Shown here piece by piece: positions 9,922-19,253 of a DNA stretch of 64,000 bases; position 1 is the stretch's first letter; the number at the start of each line of letters is the position of its first letter. A program made the translations under genes and the position numbers. The notes beneath the pieces were generated by a model, which worked only from the letters and a program-made list of their open reading frames with translations, made no database searches and was not told the origin of the DNA. The DNA is taken from contig JAFYSU010000051.1 of the NCBI GenBank assembly GCA_017559185.1, forward strand, positions 1 through 64,000, given 5' to 3'. This DNA comes from Oscillospiraceae bacterium. Lineage in GTDB: Bacteria > Bacillota > Clostridia > Oscillospirales > Ruminococcaceae.

Positions 9922-11415
9922 TTACAGACCCAGAATGCCTTTTACATAGCTTTCCAAGCCGTCTTTTGCACAGCTGTCGGTAAAGCGTGCCGCTTTGCTT
10001 CTAAGAGATGCCAGATTTTCCGGCACAGGGCATTTTGTTGCCTGTTCAAGCATATCAACCAGTTCAAAATCACTGTCTGCCTTAACATCCTGTCCGCGTA
10101 CAGCGCTCAATACAGCACCCGAGAATTTATAAGGATTAGCTGTAGATGCAATAACGGTTTTTGTGCTGTCGCCGCTTTCTTTAACATAATCACGGTAAAC
10201 CTTCAGTGCAACCGCAGTATGTGTATCCATCAGGTAACCATAACGGTCGAAGCAATCTTTCAGCTCGTCGGCAGTTTCCTTGTCACTGCAGCAGCCACCC
10301 CAGAAGAATTCGTCGGCTTTTGCTTTAACAGCCTGCGAAACGGTGTAATTACCTTCGTTTTTAAGCTGTTCCATAAGCGCTGCAACTGCTTTATCATCAC
10401 ACTCGTAAAGGTCGAAAAGCAGACGCTCAAGGTTGCTGGAGATAAGAATGTCCATAGATGGCGACTTGGTTACATGGAAATCACGATTGCGGTCGTAGCT
10501 GCCTGTTTTAAAGAAATCTGTAAGAACACGGTTGCTGTTGGAAGCACAAATCAGCTTTCCTACCGGCAGACCCATCTTTTTGGCATAATATGCCGCAAGA
10601 ATGTTGCCAAAATTTCCTGTAGGCACAACAAAGTTTACTTTGTCGCCAAGTGCAATTTCTTCGTTGTTAAGCAAATCGCAGTATGCGGAAAAATAATATA
10701 CTATCTGCGGTGCAAGTCTGCCCCAGTTAATGGAGTTTGCACTGGAGTACATCATACCCTTTTGTGCAAGCTGGTTTTTCATGCTGCCTGTGAATATCTG
10801 TTTTACACCGCTTTGAGCATCGTCAAAGTTACCGTCGATACCGCAAACATGAACATTACCGCCCTCCTGCGAAACCATCTGCAGTTTCTGCATTGGGCTT
10901 ACACCCTTTTCAGGATAGAACACGATTATTTCGGTATTTTCAACATCCTTAAAGCCTTCAAGAGCCGCTTTTCCGGTGTCGCCGCTTGTTGCAACCAAAA
11001 TTACTATTTTTTTGCCGTCCGCAACCTTTTTTGCACTTGTGCTCATAAGGCGCGGAAGCAGCTGAAGTGCCATATCTTTAAAAGCCGCTGTAGGGCCGTG
11101 CCACAGCTCCAGCAGGTATGTGGTGTCGCTGAGCTTTACAGTAGGTGCAATATAGCGGGTGTCGAATGTTCTTTCATTATATGCACCGTTAACACACTCG
11201 TACAGCTCTGCGCGCGTGAAATCGGTCAAAAATTCGGAAAGGATGTACTCTGCTCTTTGCGGATAAGCCATCCCCGCAAGCTTGTCGAGCTGCTCAGCTG
11301 ATATCTGAGGAAATTTTTCGGGTACAAACAAACCGCCTTCTTCCGAAATACCCTGCACAATAGCCTGTGCGGCAGTTACTCTTTTTGATTTATCCCTTGT
11401 ACTGATAAATTCCAT
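9922..11415 (-). CDS. thrC: Threonine synthase
   Basis: PLP enzyme converting O-phosphohomoserine to threonine. The PLP lysine is in HGPTAAFKDMA (about residue 112), and the phosphate-binding segment reads ATSGDTGKAA. I place the start at ATG 11415, with GAAGGGACGGG upstream, rather than an earlier start that would overlap the dipeptidase gene; this gives 497 residues. Typical of the longer threonine synthase class. No other threonine genes are nearby. The adjacent dipeptidase gene ends 16 bases upstream. Confidence 0.96.
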   Translation of the reverse strand: MEFISTRDKSKRVTAAQAIVQGISEEGGLFVPEKFPQISAEQLDKLAGMAYPQRAEYILSEFLTDFTRAELYECVNGAYNERTFDTRYIAPTVKLSDTTYLLELWHGPTAAFKDMALQLLPRLMSTSAKKVADGKKIVILVATSGDTGKAALEGFKDVENTEIIVFYPEKGVSPMQKLQMVSQEGGNVHVCGIDGNFDDAQSGVKQIFTGSMKNQLAQKGMMYSSANSINWGRLAPQIVYYFSAYCDLLNNEEIALGDKVNFVVPTGNFGNILAAYYAKKMGLPVGKLICASNSNRVLTDFFKTGSYDRNRDFHVTKSPSMDILISSNLERLLFDLYECDDKAVAALMEQLKNEGNYTVSQAVKAKADEFFWGGCCSDKETADELKDCFDRYGYLMDTHTAVALKVYRDYVKESGDSTKTVIASTANPYKFSGAVLSAVRGQDVKADSDFELVDMLEQATKCPVPENLASLRSKAARFTDSCAKDGLESYVKGILGL

Positions 11416-11431
11416 ATCATTTCCCGTCCCT

Positions 11432-12358
11432 TCACAGATGAGATTGCAAGAACCTATAGGCATTGTTATAAAAAATATCCTCTGCCGTTTGTTCTTTAAG
11501 CCCTAATTTTAACATAGCTTCCCACAGATTAGCAAGTTTTTCGGCAGAATTTAATGATAAATCTATTTCAGCACCGTCAAAATCTGTACCAAGTGCAATA
11601 ATATGTTCACCACCCAAGGACAGCATGTGGTACACATGGCGCATCACCTCATCGGTACCGCCCTTTTTGTCATTAGAAAGAAAATCTATGTAAAGGTTCA
11701 GTCCAACCAGCCCGCCGCGGCGAACTATCTCCTTAAACTGCTCGTCGGTAAGGTTTCTGGGATGCGGACAAACCCTGCTGCTGTTTGAATGCGTACAGAT
11801 AAATGGCTTTTCAGAGGTTTCGCACAAATCCCAAAAGCTTTTTTGCGAAAGGTGCGAAGCATCCGCAATTATCCCAAGGCGTTCCATTTCCTTTACAGCT
11901 TGTTTTCCGAAAGCGGAAAGTCCTTTATCAGGCTGTGATGCCGCACCGCTGCCAAGCTCGTTTTCACCGTTCCATGTCAGCGTTATCATCCTGACACCTC
12001 GGTCATACACCATCTGCAAATTTTCAAGCCTGCCCGCTAAAGCTGCACCGCCTTCAATCGCCTTTATAAAGCCGCATTTGCCTTTAGGAACAGCTGACAG
12101 ATGTTCCGCAGCTGTAATCGGAAACAACAGGTCACTGTGCTTTTCCAGCAGCATATCGGCACAGTTCATTAGCTTTTCAAAATATTCAACAGCAGCCTGC
12201 CCCCTGTATTCGTCAGGAATGAACAACGCAAAAACCTGTGTCCATTGGTCAACTGTTCGCAAATCACGCAGGCAAACATTATTTTTGGAGTCAAGCAGGT
12301 CTCTGCCATGGTTAAAACATTCCGTAATTGTGTCACAATGCAAGTCAAGCAGCTTCAC
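11432..12358 (-). CDS. Membrane dipeptidase family (M19) peptidase
   Basis: Zinc dipeptidase of the renal dipeptidase family, 308 residues. Family signatures are the N-terminal LDLHCDTI metal motif (HxD, residues about 7-9), EGG near residue 105, SHLSQKSFWD near 167, CTHSNSR near 188, and GTDFDGAE near 257. No signal peptide is seen, so it is probably cytosolic despite the family name. The start is GTG at 12358, eight bases after AAAGGAG. It may hydrolyse short peptides, possibly with D-residues. Confidence 0.92.
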   Translation of the reverse strand: MKLLDLHCDTITECFNHGRDLLDSKNNVCLRDLRTVDQWTQVFALFIPDEYRGQAAVEYFEKLMNCADMLLEKHSDLLFPITAAEHLSAVPKGKCGFIKAIEGGAALAGRLENLQMVYDRGVRMITLTWNGENELGSGAASQPDKGLSAFGKQAVKEMERLGIIADASHLSQKSFWDLCETSEKPFICTHSNSSRVCPHPRNLTDEQFKEIVRRGGLVGLNLYIDFLSNDKKGGTDEVMRHVYHMLSLGGEHIIALGTDFDGAEIDLSLNSAEKLANLWEAMLKLGLKEQTAEDIFYNNAYRFLQSHL

Positions 12359-12382
12359 GAAATCATCTCCTTTGATTTAAAT

Positions 12383-12748
12383 CTAAAGAGTAAACGCATT
12401 TTCTATATGCTGATAACGGGCAACAGCAAAGCCATTGCCCGTTTTTAATTCAATTTCTATAACATCAAAGCGAGGATAAAGCTCGGTTTCGTACTGCATG
12501 AGATAGGTCTGCGCAGTTCGTATCAGCTTTTGCTGTTTTGTAAAGCCAACCGCATCGGCAGGACGGTACAACGGTGACGCACTTCTGGTTTTCACCTCTA
12601 CAAACGCCAGCACATCACCTTTAACAGCAACAATGTCTATTTCACCGTAGCGGCAGCGGTAGTTTCTTTCCTGTATGCTCCAGCCTTCACTTTTAAGGCG
12701 TTCGGCTGCATAATCTTCTCCCATTATGCCGATAGTTTTTTTATCCAT
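12383..12748 (-). CDS. YraN family (UPF0102) nuclease-fold protein
   Basis: Protein of 121 residues with the PD-(D/E)XK-like core of the YraN family: GEIDIVA (about residue 35) followed by FVEVKTR (about 49), the expected acidic and lysine residues. The biological role of the family is not settled. It follows rnhB by nine bases in the order rplS-rbgA-rnhB-yraN, a well-known conserved arrangement. The SD is weak, so translation may be coupled to rnhB. Confidence 0.92.
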   Translation of the reverse strand: MDKKTIGIMGEDYAAERLKSEGWSIQERNYRCRYGEIDIVAVKGDVLAFVEVKTRSASPLYRPADAVGFTKQQKLIRTAQTYLMQYETELYPRFDVIEIELKTGNGFAVARYQHIENAFTL

Positions 12749-12757
12749 ACATCATGC

Positions 12758-13390
12758 TCACTTTTCCGCAAGATTTTTCAAAAAGCTCAAACGATGCACA
12801 TCGGTTATTCCGCAGCTTTTTATTGCTTCATAATGAGCCTTGGTGGGATATCCTTTATGCTTTTCAAAACCGTATTCGGGATATTTTTCCGCAAGCTCCA
12901 GCATTGCACGGTCACGAGTAACCTTTGCCAGTATCGAAGCCGCACCTATTGAAGCGGAAAGCGAATCCCCTTTTACAAGCGTTATTACATTTCCGTCAAT
13001 CGGCGGTTTGCGGTTTCCGTCCACCATTATAAGTTCCGGATTAACCCCCATTGCTTCAACGGCACGGCGCATAGCCAAAAATGTTGCCTGCAAAATGTTA
13101 AGCTCGTCAATTTCCTTTTCGCTTGCCTGTCCAACACCCCAGTAAAGCGCTTTTTCCTTTATAACATCAAAAAGTGCTTCTCTTCGTTTTTCGGTAAGCT
13201 TTTTGGAATCATTAAGACCTTCTATGCACTCATCGGGATTAAGAATAACCGCAGCGGCAACAACAGGTCCAGCCAAAGGACCTCGGCCTGCTTCGTCCAC
13301 ACCGCATATAAGCTTTAAGCCTTGCTCCCAACCGTGTTTTTCAAATTGGTAGCGGTCAATAATTTCGTCGTTTTTATTCACAGCAAACAC
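12758..13390 (-). CDS. rnhB: Ribonuclease HII
   Basis: Removes RNA from RNA/DNA hybrids and misincorporated ribonucleotides. Active-site residues are in [13 protein letters not shown] (Asp-Glu, about residue 31), the central NDSKKL segment and the later MVDGN. The start is uncertain. A GTG at 13390 follows the rbgA stop almost directly, and a second GTG at 13381 has a better spaced AGGTG; either way the protein is 207-210 residues. It is in an operon with rbgA and yraN. Confidence 0.95.
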   Translation of the reverse strand: MFAVNKNDEIIDRYQFEKHGWEQGLKLICGVDEAGRGPLAGPVVAAAVILNPDECIEGLNDSKKLTEKRREALFDVIKEKALYWGVGQASEKEIDELNILQATFLAMRRAVEAMGVNPELIMVDGNRKPPIDGNVITLVKGDSLSASIGAASILAKVTRDRAMLELAEKYPEYGFEKHKGYPTKAHYEAIKSCGITDVHRLSFLKNLAEK

Positions 13391-13392
13391 AC

Positions 13393-14280
13393 CTATTCAA
13401 AATCTTCCGGAGCTTCAAGCGATATTCTGCCTATTACAGCTCCGCGGAATTCATCCAAAATTGTAAGCGATGCGCGTTCGGTGTCTACCTCTCCGCCACT
13501 TACAAGCATTCCGCGTTTGCGGCCTACAAGCTTGAGCAGGTCAAACGGTTCAAGCCCGTCACCTTCGCCCGGTTTCATTTTATAGCGCTTTTCAACCATC
13601 TGCGGATAAGCTGCATAAAGGTGGGAAAGCAGTCTCATTCCCAGCCAGTGTGTATCCACAACATCGTCCTTAACCGCACCTGTGTACGCAAGGTATTCGC
13701 CAACTCTTTGGTCTTCAAACTTTGGCCAAAGAACACCCGGCATATCAAGCAGGTCAACACCGTTTTCAATTCTTACCCACTGTTTTCCGCGGGTAACACC
13801 CGGACGGTCCTCAACCTTTGCACGCTTGCTTCCTGCAAGACGGTTTATAAGCGAGGATTTTCCCGCATTTGGAATACCCACTATCATCATGCGTATTGGC
13901 TTGCTGGACATACCTCTTTCGGCACGCTTTTCCATTACCGGTTTAAGCACCTGTCTTACAGCAGGCAAAAAAGCCCCCAAGCCTTTGCCCGACTTACAAT
14001 CGGTAGGAATTGCGGTTATTCCCTGTTTTTTGTAATACTCAACCCAACGGGCTGTTGTATTTGGGTCGGCAGAATCGCATTTGTTCAAAAGAATAATACG
14101 CGGTTTATTTCCTACAAGAGAGTTTATTTCGGGATTGCGGCTGCTGTGAGCAATTCTTGCGTCTGTCAGTTCAACCACTATGTCAACAAGTCCAACACAT
14201 TCCTTTATCATTCGGCGGGTTTTCGCCATATGTCCCGGGAACCACTGAATATCGGGGGTTCTTTGTAAATACTCTTCCAT
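13393..14280 (-). CDS. rbgA: RbgA/YlqF ribosome-assembly GTPase
   Basis: Circularly permuted GTPase for late large-subunit assembly. The G motifs are in permuted order: NKCD (G4, about residue 65), then [10 protein letters not shown] (G1, about 127), then DMPG (G3, about 175). The N-terminal [10 protein letters not shown] is the family hallmark. I use the ATG at 14280, which has AGGAGG eight bases upstream, instead of a much longer open frame that would run into the rplS terminator. This gives 295 residues, the usual size. Confidence 0.96.
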   Translation of the reverse strand: MEEYLQRTPDIQWFPGHMAKTRRMIKECVGLVDIVVELTDARIAHSSRNPEINSLVGNKPRIILLNKCDSADPNTTARWVEYYKKQGITAIPTDCKSGKGLGAFLPAVRQVLKPVMEKRAERGMSSKPIRMMIVGIPNAGKSSLINRLAGSKRAKVEDRPGVTRGKQWVRIENGVDLLDMPGVLWPKFEDQRVGEYLAYTGAVKDDVVDTHWLGMRLLSHLYAAYPQMVEKRYKMKPGEGDGLEPFDLLKLVGRKRGMLVSGGEVDTERASLTILDEFRGAVIGRISLEAPEDFE

Positions 14281-14410
14281 TGTTGCAACCTCCTGTTCAG
14301 GCACTTTGCGGTATTTGCCAAACATATTTGTTAAGCCGACCGCACCGACAAAACAATGTTTATTATTAATTCTGCCGCATTTTTCAGCAGATAATATTAT
14401 TTTAAAATGC

Positions 14411-14440
14411 AAAAAAGGGACATTTTGCATGTCCCTTTTT
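14411..14440 (-). terminator. Terminator after rplS
   Basis: Hairpin GGGACAT against ATGTCCC followed on the minus strand by six T. It lies between rplS and rbgA, so rbgA probably depends on read-through or its own promoter. Confidence 0.85.
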
Positions 14441-14473
14441 CCGAACGCACGGACAGCCGTGCGCGATTCACAT

Positions 14474-14818
14474 TTAGCGGATAGCCTGTTTAACTTTAGC
14501 AGCTTTACCCACTCTGTCACGCAGGTAGTAGAGTTTGCTTCTGCGAACTTTACCTTCTCTAACAACTTCCACCTTAGCAACTTTTGGGGAATGGAGAGGG
14601 AAAACTCTTTCTACGCCGCAGCCGTGAGCAACACGACGAACGGTGAAAGTTTCAGCAACGCCACCATGTTTTCTTGCGATAACGGTACCTTCAAATACCT
14701 GAATTCTTTCTCTGTTACCTTCTTTGATCATAACGTGAACTTTTACAGTGTCACCGATACTGAACTGAGGAACTTCGGATTTCAGGCAGTCCTGGGAAAT
14801 GTGTTTCAGAGCATCCAT
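14474..14818 (-). CDS. rplS: Large-subunit ribosomal protein L19
   Basis: Ribosomal protein at the 30S-50S interface. The conserved stretch [20 protein letters not shown] and the C-terminal [11 protein letters not shown]-type motif ([16 protein letters not shown]) are typical. I place the start at ATG 14818 after AAGGAGG, giving 114 residues, the family length. It has its own promoter and a structured leader, and is followed by a terminator. The usual upstream partners trmD and rimM are absent here. Confidence 0.97.
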   Translation of the reverse strand: MDALKHISQDCLKSEVPQFSIGDTVKVHVMIKEGNRERIQVFEGTVIARKHGGVAETFTVRRVAHGCGVERVFPLHSPKVAKVEVVREGKVRRSKLYYLRDRVGKAAKVKQAIR

Positions 14819-14964
14819 TGATACTTCCTCCTTAATATTGCGGTATTCATGCCAGGCACGACAGAGGAATACCAGATTCATGTGCAATTCCGCGTGCAGT
14901 TAAACTGTTTGTACGACCTGCACACCTTTAAAAAAGGGCATAAATCGACACGGAAATTACGTAC
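14819..14964 (-). promoter_or_regulatory. Structured rplS leader, probable L19-type autoregulatory element
   Basis: About 146 bases between the predicted transcription start and rplS. Two hairpins are clear: 14894-14923 (GTGCAG/CTGCAC) and 14842-14873 (GGTATTC/GAATACC, with an inner TGCC/GGCA). The second ends only a few bases before the ribosome binding site. Ribosomal protein L19 leaders are known in Firmicutes. I infer, but cannot prove by eye, that this is one of them. Confidence 0.5.
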
Positions 14965-14970
14965 CTGAAT

Positions 14971-14999
14971 ATAGTATCATAAGCTGCATTTAAAGTCAA
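14971..14999 (-). promoter_or_regulatory. Sigma-A promoter for rplS
   Basis: Minus-strand TTGACT, 17-base spacer, TACTAT, with TG just before the minus-10. Confidence 0.75.
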
Positions 15000-15016
15000 C
15001 ACGAAAAACGAATTTT

Positions 15017-16027
15017 TTAATCATGTTCGGTTTCTTGATTATCAAGCTTTACTCTTGCTTCGTCATGCATCAGCATATAGTCACGAAGACGCAGTATTTC
15101 CAAATCATTGCACAAATAATGCAGCTGACCGTCCATATCGCTCGACGAAATATAAAGCTCGTCACGATATCCAAACACATCATAACTTACCCCTGTGGAA
15201 AATTCCAGCTTTATTGTCCACAGACTGTATTTGTCCTGCGGTACAACTTTTTCGTCGCCTTTAAGCAGCTCACCAGGTCTAACATTAAGATTTTTCAAAA
15301 ATGCACTTGCATTTTCAAGCTGTTCCCTTTCGGTTATCTGTACATCAACCACAAAGGTATCTTCCTGATAGGAAAGACAATATCCATCGCCCGCCAAGCC
15401 GCTGAATGTAAGCCTGCTCAGGTTGGACGGTGTCATGTAAACCAACCACTGTGCTCCGCCCGCAGCACCTGCATTACATCTCTCCGAAAGTTCAACAAGC
15501 TGTGCATACATCGCATCAACATCCAATCTTTCGGCATCAAGGTAGCATGCATGCTTGCCTTTTTCGGTAAAAATCAGAAAACCAACCATATTGGCTGACG
15601 GATTATACTCCGGCTCGTAGCTTTCCAAAATTTCAGCAAGCTTTTTTACCACTCTTTCCTTTGTTACGGGATGATAACGATATCCATCTCCGTCAAGGCT
15701 GTACACCTCGGTAATAATATCATCTTTAAGGGTTATGGGATTTGTTTTGCTGTCGTAAACAGTATCTGCCTGTTTTTCCGGCAGCTGTTCTTTTTCGGAT
15801 AGCTTTTCGTTTTCCTGCTGCGCAGTGATTTCGGTTTTGTCCTTGGTGTCATCTTTAGTATTTTTAGAAGGTTCATCATCCTCGGACGGTTCCCAAGGCA
15901 GCACAGCTTCAAAGTTTCCCGCCTGTACTTCTTTTTCGTTGTCATCTTTGTTAACAAAGAAAAAGGTTATGCACACCGCCGCCAAAAGCATTACACCAAG
16001 CACCGCAGCTGTTTTTATACGATTCAT
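15017..16027 (-). CDS. Membrane-anchored protein of unknown function
   Basis: I do not recognise this family. The protein (336 residues from ATG 16027) has one N-terminal membrane segment (residues about 6-25) and a short positively charged start, so the bulk should lie outside the cell. An acidic and Lys-rich linker follows (about 30-85), then a globular region of roughly 250 residues without known motifs. The start at 16027 follows AAAGGAAG; an earlier in-frame ATG at 16057 would overlap the previous gene. It is the last gene of a unit with the DUF2344 and radical SAM genes. Confidence 0.75.
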   Translation of the reverse strand: MNRIKTAAVLGVMLLAAVCITFFFVNKDDNEKEVQAGNFEAVLPWEPSEDDEPSKNTKDDTKDKTEITAQQENEKLSEKEQLPEKQADTVYDSKTNPITLKDDIITEVYSLDGDGYRYHPVTKERVVKKLAEILESYEPEYNPSANMVGFLIFTEKGKHACYLDAERLDVDAMYAQLVELSERCNAGAAGGAQWLVYMTPSNLSRLTFSGLAGDGYCLSYQEDTFVVDVQITEREQLENASAFLKNLNVRPGELLKGDEKVVPQDKYSLWTIKLEFSTGVSYDVFGYRDELYISSSDMDGQLHYLCNDLEILRLRDYMLMHDEARVKLDNQETEHD

Positions 16028-16049
16028 TACCGTGAATACTTCCTTTCGG

Positions 16050-16703
16050 TTATTCAAAGTTGTTCAAATCCGCAGTAAGAACTGCTGTACGACGAACGGA
16101 TGTCTGCAATATTTCAGCATATACAGGGGAATTTTCCAAAAGCAGCATGGGGTTTACATTGGTTTCTACACCTGTTGCCAAACGCAGTTTAAGCAAAACG
16201 GAGGTTTCGTCAAAGCTGCTTTCAAGCACAGTGTAAAGACCGTTAAGCTCCATATCTTTAACGCCCTTTTTGGTGCGTTTTTCCACCACAATACTGTCAC
16301 GGTTCAAAAACTCGGTTAATTTTTCATGCACGGATTTTGGGTTTTCACATTCAAGACACAACTCGTAATCCGCCCATTTTATTTCCCTTGCATTCATCTT
16401 TTGGTCGGCAACACGGCTTATCTGCAAACCGGTCGGAAGAACTTGATTAAGTCTCTCTTTAACCTCATCAAGCGGAATGTCCGCAATAAGTCTTGCATCA
16501 AAGCTCTCGCACAAACCTTCAAATCCAAGTGAAAGCGGAAGTGCAAATGTCATGTACAAATGCGGGTTAAAACCTTCGGTATACCACATAGGAAGTCCCG
16601 CACGATTAAATGTACGAGTCCAACAGCGAGTCATGTCCAAATGGGAAATGTACTTAGCCCTTCCCGTTTTCTCGAAGAAAATCCTGATATTTCGCTGCAA
16701 CAC
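16050..16703 (-). CDS. DUF2344 / TIGR03936 radical SAM-linked protein
   Basis: Protein of 217 residues matching the family that accompanies, or is fused to, TIGR03960 radical SAM proteins. The N-terminal KYISHLDMTR (about residue 17) and the GFNPHLYMTFALPLSLG segment (about 45) are diagnostic. The start is GTG at 16703 after GGGGAG, and the gene overlaps the end of the radical SAM gene by 50 bases, which implies translational coupling. The joint role is unknown; tRNA or rRNA modification has been suggested for such pairs. Confidence 0.9.
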   Translation of the reverse strand: MLQRNIRIFFEKTGRAKYISHLDMTRCWTRTFNRAGLPMWYTEGFNPHLYMTFALPLSLGFEGLCESFDARLIADIPLDEVKERLNQVLPTGLQISRVADQKMNAREIKWADYELCLECENPKSVHEKLTEFLNRDSIVVEKRTKKGVKDMELNGLYTVLESSFDETSVLLKLRLATGVETNVNPMLLLENSPVYAEILQTSVRRTAVLTADLNNFE

Positions 16704-18537
16704 ATTTCTCCCCTTTCAACAGCTTATTTGCCGCACAAGCCGAGCATTTCTGCTTACAGTTAGGCGTTGTGGTGTCGGCATGTGCCAGTTTGTTTTCACG
16801 AATTAAAAATTCCTTGGAAACACCGTAATCCAAATGTTCCCATGGTTCAATTTCGTCGTAAGCACGGCGGCGGTTTGCGTAGAATGCCGCATCCAGTCCC
16901 AACTCTTTCATGGAGCCTGTCCAGCGTTCAATATCCAAATGTTCACTCCAACCATCCAAACGGCTGCCTTTTTTCCATGCCAGTTCAACAACATCACACA
17001 AGCGGCGGTCACCTTTTGCCAGTATTTCTTCCACAAAGCTGGTTGAAGCATCGTGGCAGCTAAGTGTAACCTTTCGTGTGGTAATGCTGCTGCGCAGCAA
17101 TTTTTGCTTGCGGTCGAACTCTTCCATTGTATCCTGAGGTTCAAACTGGAAAGGTGTAAATGGCTTTGGCACAAAGCATGCACAGCTTATTGAAACATTA
17201 ACACCCTTGCCCTTTGGACGATTTGGCATTGCGTAGAACATATCCACAATTTTCTGTGCCAATACGGCAATACCGCGAATATCATCATCGGTTTCGGTAG
17301 GAAGACCCATCATGAAGTAAAGCTTAACATTTGTGTAGCCACCCTCGAACGCAGTACGGCAGGTGTTCATGATTTCTTCTTCGCTTACATTTTTGTTTAT
17401 AACATCGCGTATTCTTTGAGTACCGCCCTCGGGAGCAAATGTAAGACCGCTTTTACGAACCTTTGCAATCTTTTCAAGCAGAGCTTCCGAAAAGTTGTCC
17501 ACCCTGAGCGATGGGAGCGACAGATTTATTTTTCTTTCCTGAGACCATGTAAGCATTTTGTCGAGCAGTGGTTCTATCTCGGAAAGGTCACTTGTGGAAA
17601 GGCTGGTAAGCGAAATTTCGTTGTAGCCTGTGGAGTCGCACAACGCCTTGCCGCATTTATCAATTGTTTCTGCCCTTTTTTCGCGGAACGGACGATAGAT
17701 AAAGCCCGCCTGACAAAAACGACAGCCACGAATGCAGCCTCGAAGCACCTCTACCATTGCACGGTCATGCACCGGCTCAACAAAAGGTACAACAAATTTG
17801 TCTGGATAGAAAACCTTGTCCATGTCAACGATAATTCGTTTTGTTATTTTTTCGGGAATATCATCATAAATCGGAGTTACAGCCTTGATAGTGCCGTCTT
17901 CGTGATATGTTACATCGTAAAGTGACGGAACATACACACCCGGTATCTTTGCAGCCTCGTGCAGATACTGCTCCTTGCTCCAGCCTTCGTTTTTCGCTTT
18001 AAGGTGAAGTTCGGTTATTTCAAGGTTTACCTCCTCGCCTTCACCAATAAGGAACAAGTCAACAAAAGCGGTAAGCGGTTCAGGATTGCATGCACAAGGA
18101 CCACCCGCAATAACAATTGGGCTAAGTTCTTTTCTTTCGGACGCACGAACAGGCAGCCCCGCAAGGTCAAGCATATTAAGAACGCCCGTATAACTCATTT
18201 CGTACTGGAGTGTAAACGCAATAAAATCAAAATCTTTTATTGGGTCAAAGCTTTCAAGACCGTACAGCAGTATTCCCTCGCTGCGCATTACATCTTCCAT
18301 GTCAACATCCGGTGCAAAAACCCTTTCACACCAGAAATTTTCCCTGCTATTATACAGAGAGTATAATATTTTCATACCAAGATGAGACATTCCCACCTCG
18401 TACATATCCGGAAAACAAAAAGCAATTCTTTCGTCAACTTTTGTTTTATCCTTATGAACGCTTCCCGGTTCTCCGCCAATATATCTTCCCGGCTTCTGCA
18501 CCTTAAGCAGATTCCGTTCCAGCTTTTTAGGTATCAT
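16654..18537 (-). CDS. TIGR03960 family B12-binding-like radical SAM protein
   Basis: Radical SAM enzyme of 627 residues from ATG 18537, which has GGAGG eight bases upstream; a longer frame lacks an SD. The 4Fe-4S motif is RGCIRGCRFCQ (CxxxCxxC, about residue 255). The N-terminal part has the B12-binding-like Rossmann region, and a Cys-rich C terminus (CKQKCSACA, about 595-603) could bind a second cluster. In many genomes it lies before rng and rplU; that context is missing here. Confidence 0.93.
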   Translation of the reverse strand: MIPKKLERNLLKVQKPGRYIGGEPGSVHKDKTKVDERIAFCFPDMYEVGMSHLGMKILYSLYNSRENFWCERVFAPDVDMEDVMRSEGILLYGLESFDPIKDFDFIAFTLQYEMSYTGVLNMLDLAGLPVRASERKELSPIVIAGGPCACNPEPLTAFVDLFLIGEGEEVNLEITELHLKAKNEGWSKEQYLHEAAKIPGVYVPSLYDVTYHEDGTIKAVTPIYDDIPEKITKRIIVDMDKVFYPDKFVVPFVEPVHDRAMVEVLRGCIRGCRFCQAGFIYRPFREKRAETIDKCGKALCDSTGYNEISLTSLSTSDLSEIEPLLDKMLTWSQERKINLSLPSLRVDNFSEALLEKIAKVRKSGLTFAPEGGTQRIRDVINKNVSEEEIMNTCRTAFEGGYTNVKLYFMMGLPTETDDDIRGIAVLAQKIVDMFYAMPNRPKGKGVNVSISCACFVPKPFTPFQFEPQDTMEEFDRKQKLLRSSITTRKVTLSCHDASTSFVEEILAKGDRRLCDVVELAWKKGSRLDGWSEHLDIERWTGSMKELGLDAAFYANRRRAYDEIEPWEHLDYGVSKEFLIRENKLAHADTTTPNCKQKCSACAANKLLKGEKCVAAKYQDFLRENGKG

Positions 18538-18610
18538 CGGCAACCTCCATAGCGGGCATATCAGCCCATTTTTTACAGCAGTTGTACTGCAAGTCAGCAT
18601 AAAACTAATT

Positions 18611-18634
18611 ATGACCGGATTGTTTTTCGGTCAT
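18611..18634 (-). terminator. Possible weak terminator after spoIVFB
   Basis: Stem ATGACCG/CGGTCAT with a 10-base loop. The downstream minus-strand sequence is AT-rich but has no long T run. Confidence 0.45.
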
Positions 18635-18683
18635 ATTTTATCTATTTTACTATACAACATATTTGCCTTTTATTCAACAAAAA

Positions 18684-19253
18684 TCACCGTTTTGATATAA
18701 CACCCCCCACAAGGAAAATAAGGGTTATAAGCAGCGAAAAATTCCCGCCGTTTTTTAAAAGCATAACAGCAGCACAGCTTAACGGTATTATTGCAGCTGC
18801 CGAAATAATCAACGATATTTTGTCAGCCGCCTCATCACTTAACCTGTTTTTAAGCAAAGCCAGCAGCGCCTGTCCGCCATCCAGCGGAGGTATTGGGATA
18901 AGATTAAACACCCCAATGGTAAAATTTACTGCTGAAAGCATTGGCGATATTTTTAATACAGCCGCCGCAAACAGTAAGCTGAAAACACAGCCTGCAATGC
19001 ATACCAATGCTTCTTTAATGTAGCTTGCTGTACCTTCGCCCCTTCTTATCTGCACCCCAAACGGATAAAAACCTATCTGAGCAATTGGTATTTCCAACAC
19101 TTTCATCACCGCTATATGCGCCGCTTCGTGACAAGCTATGGAAACCAAAAGCATCCAGCCTATCCCCGCCTTATCCATACACAACAGCGCAGCTGTCACC
19201 AATAAAAACGAAAATGTTATAACCACCCTTGTTTTTCTTATGTAAAAACTCAT
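18684..19253 (-). CDS. spoIVFB: SpoIVFB-type intramembrane metalloprotease (M50)
   Basis: Site-2 protease that in spore formers cleaves pro-sigma-K in the outer forespore membrane. Visible are HEAAH (the HExxH zinc motif, about residue 40) and NLIPIPPLDGGQ (about 116) carrying the third ligand, within five or six hydrophobic segments; 189 residues. I place the start at ATG 19253, whose ATGA overlaps the stop of the upstream gene and which has GGTGGAAG before it. The pairing with a SpoIVFA-like gene supports the sporulation role. Confidence 0.88.
   Translation of the reverse strand: MSFYIRKTRVVITFSFLLVTAALLCMDKAGIGWMLLVSIACHEAAHIAVMKVLEIPIAQIGFYPFGVQIRRGEGTASYIKEALVCIAGCVFSLLFAAAVLKISPMLSAVNFTIGVFNLIPIPPLDGGQALLALLKNRLSDEAADKISLIISAAAIIPLSCAAVMLLKNGGNFSLLITLIFLVGGVISKR

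Noticed and set aside
9700-11301. Long plus-strand frame over the phosphoesterase and thrC genes
   Set aside because: Low-complexity composition, no motif and no SD. Same explanation applies to frames opposite the ABC permeases (26189-28982) and the gcvP genes (42014-44669).
14281-14580. N-terminal extension of RbgA by 100 codons
   Set aside because: It would run through the rplS terminator. ATG 14280 has a well spaced AGGAGG and the normal family start.
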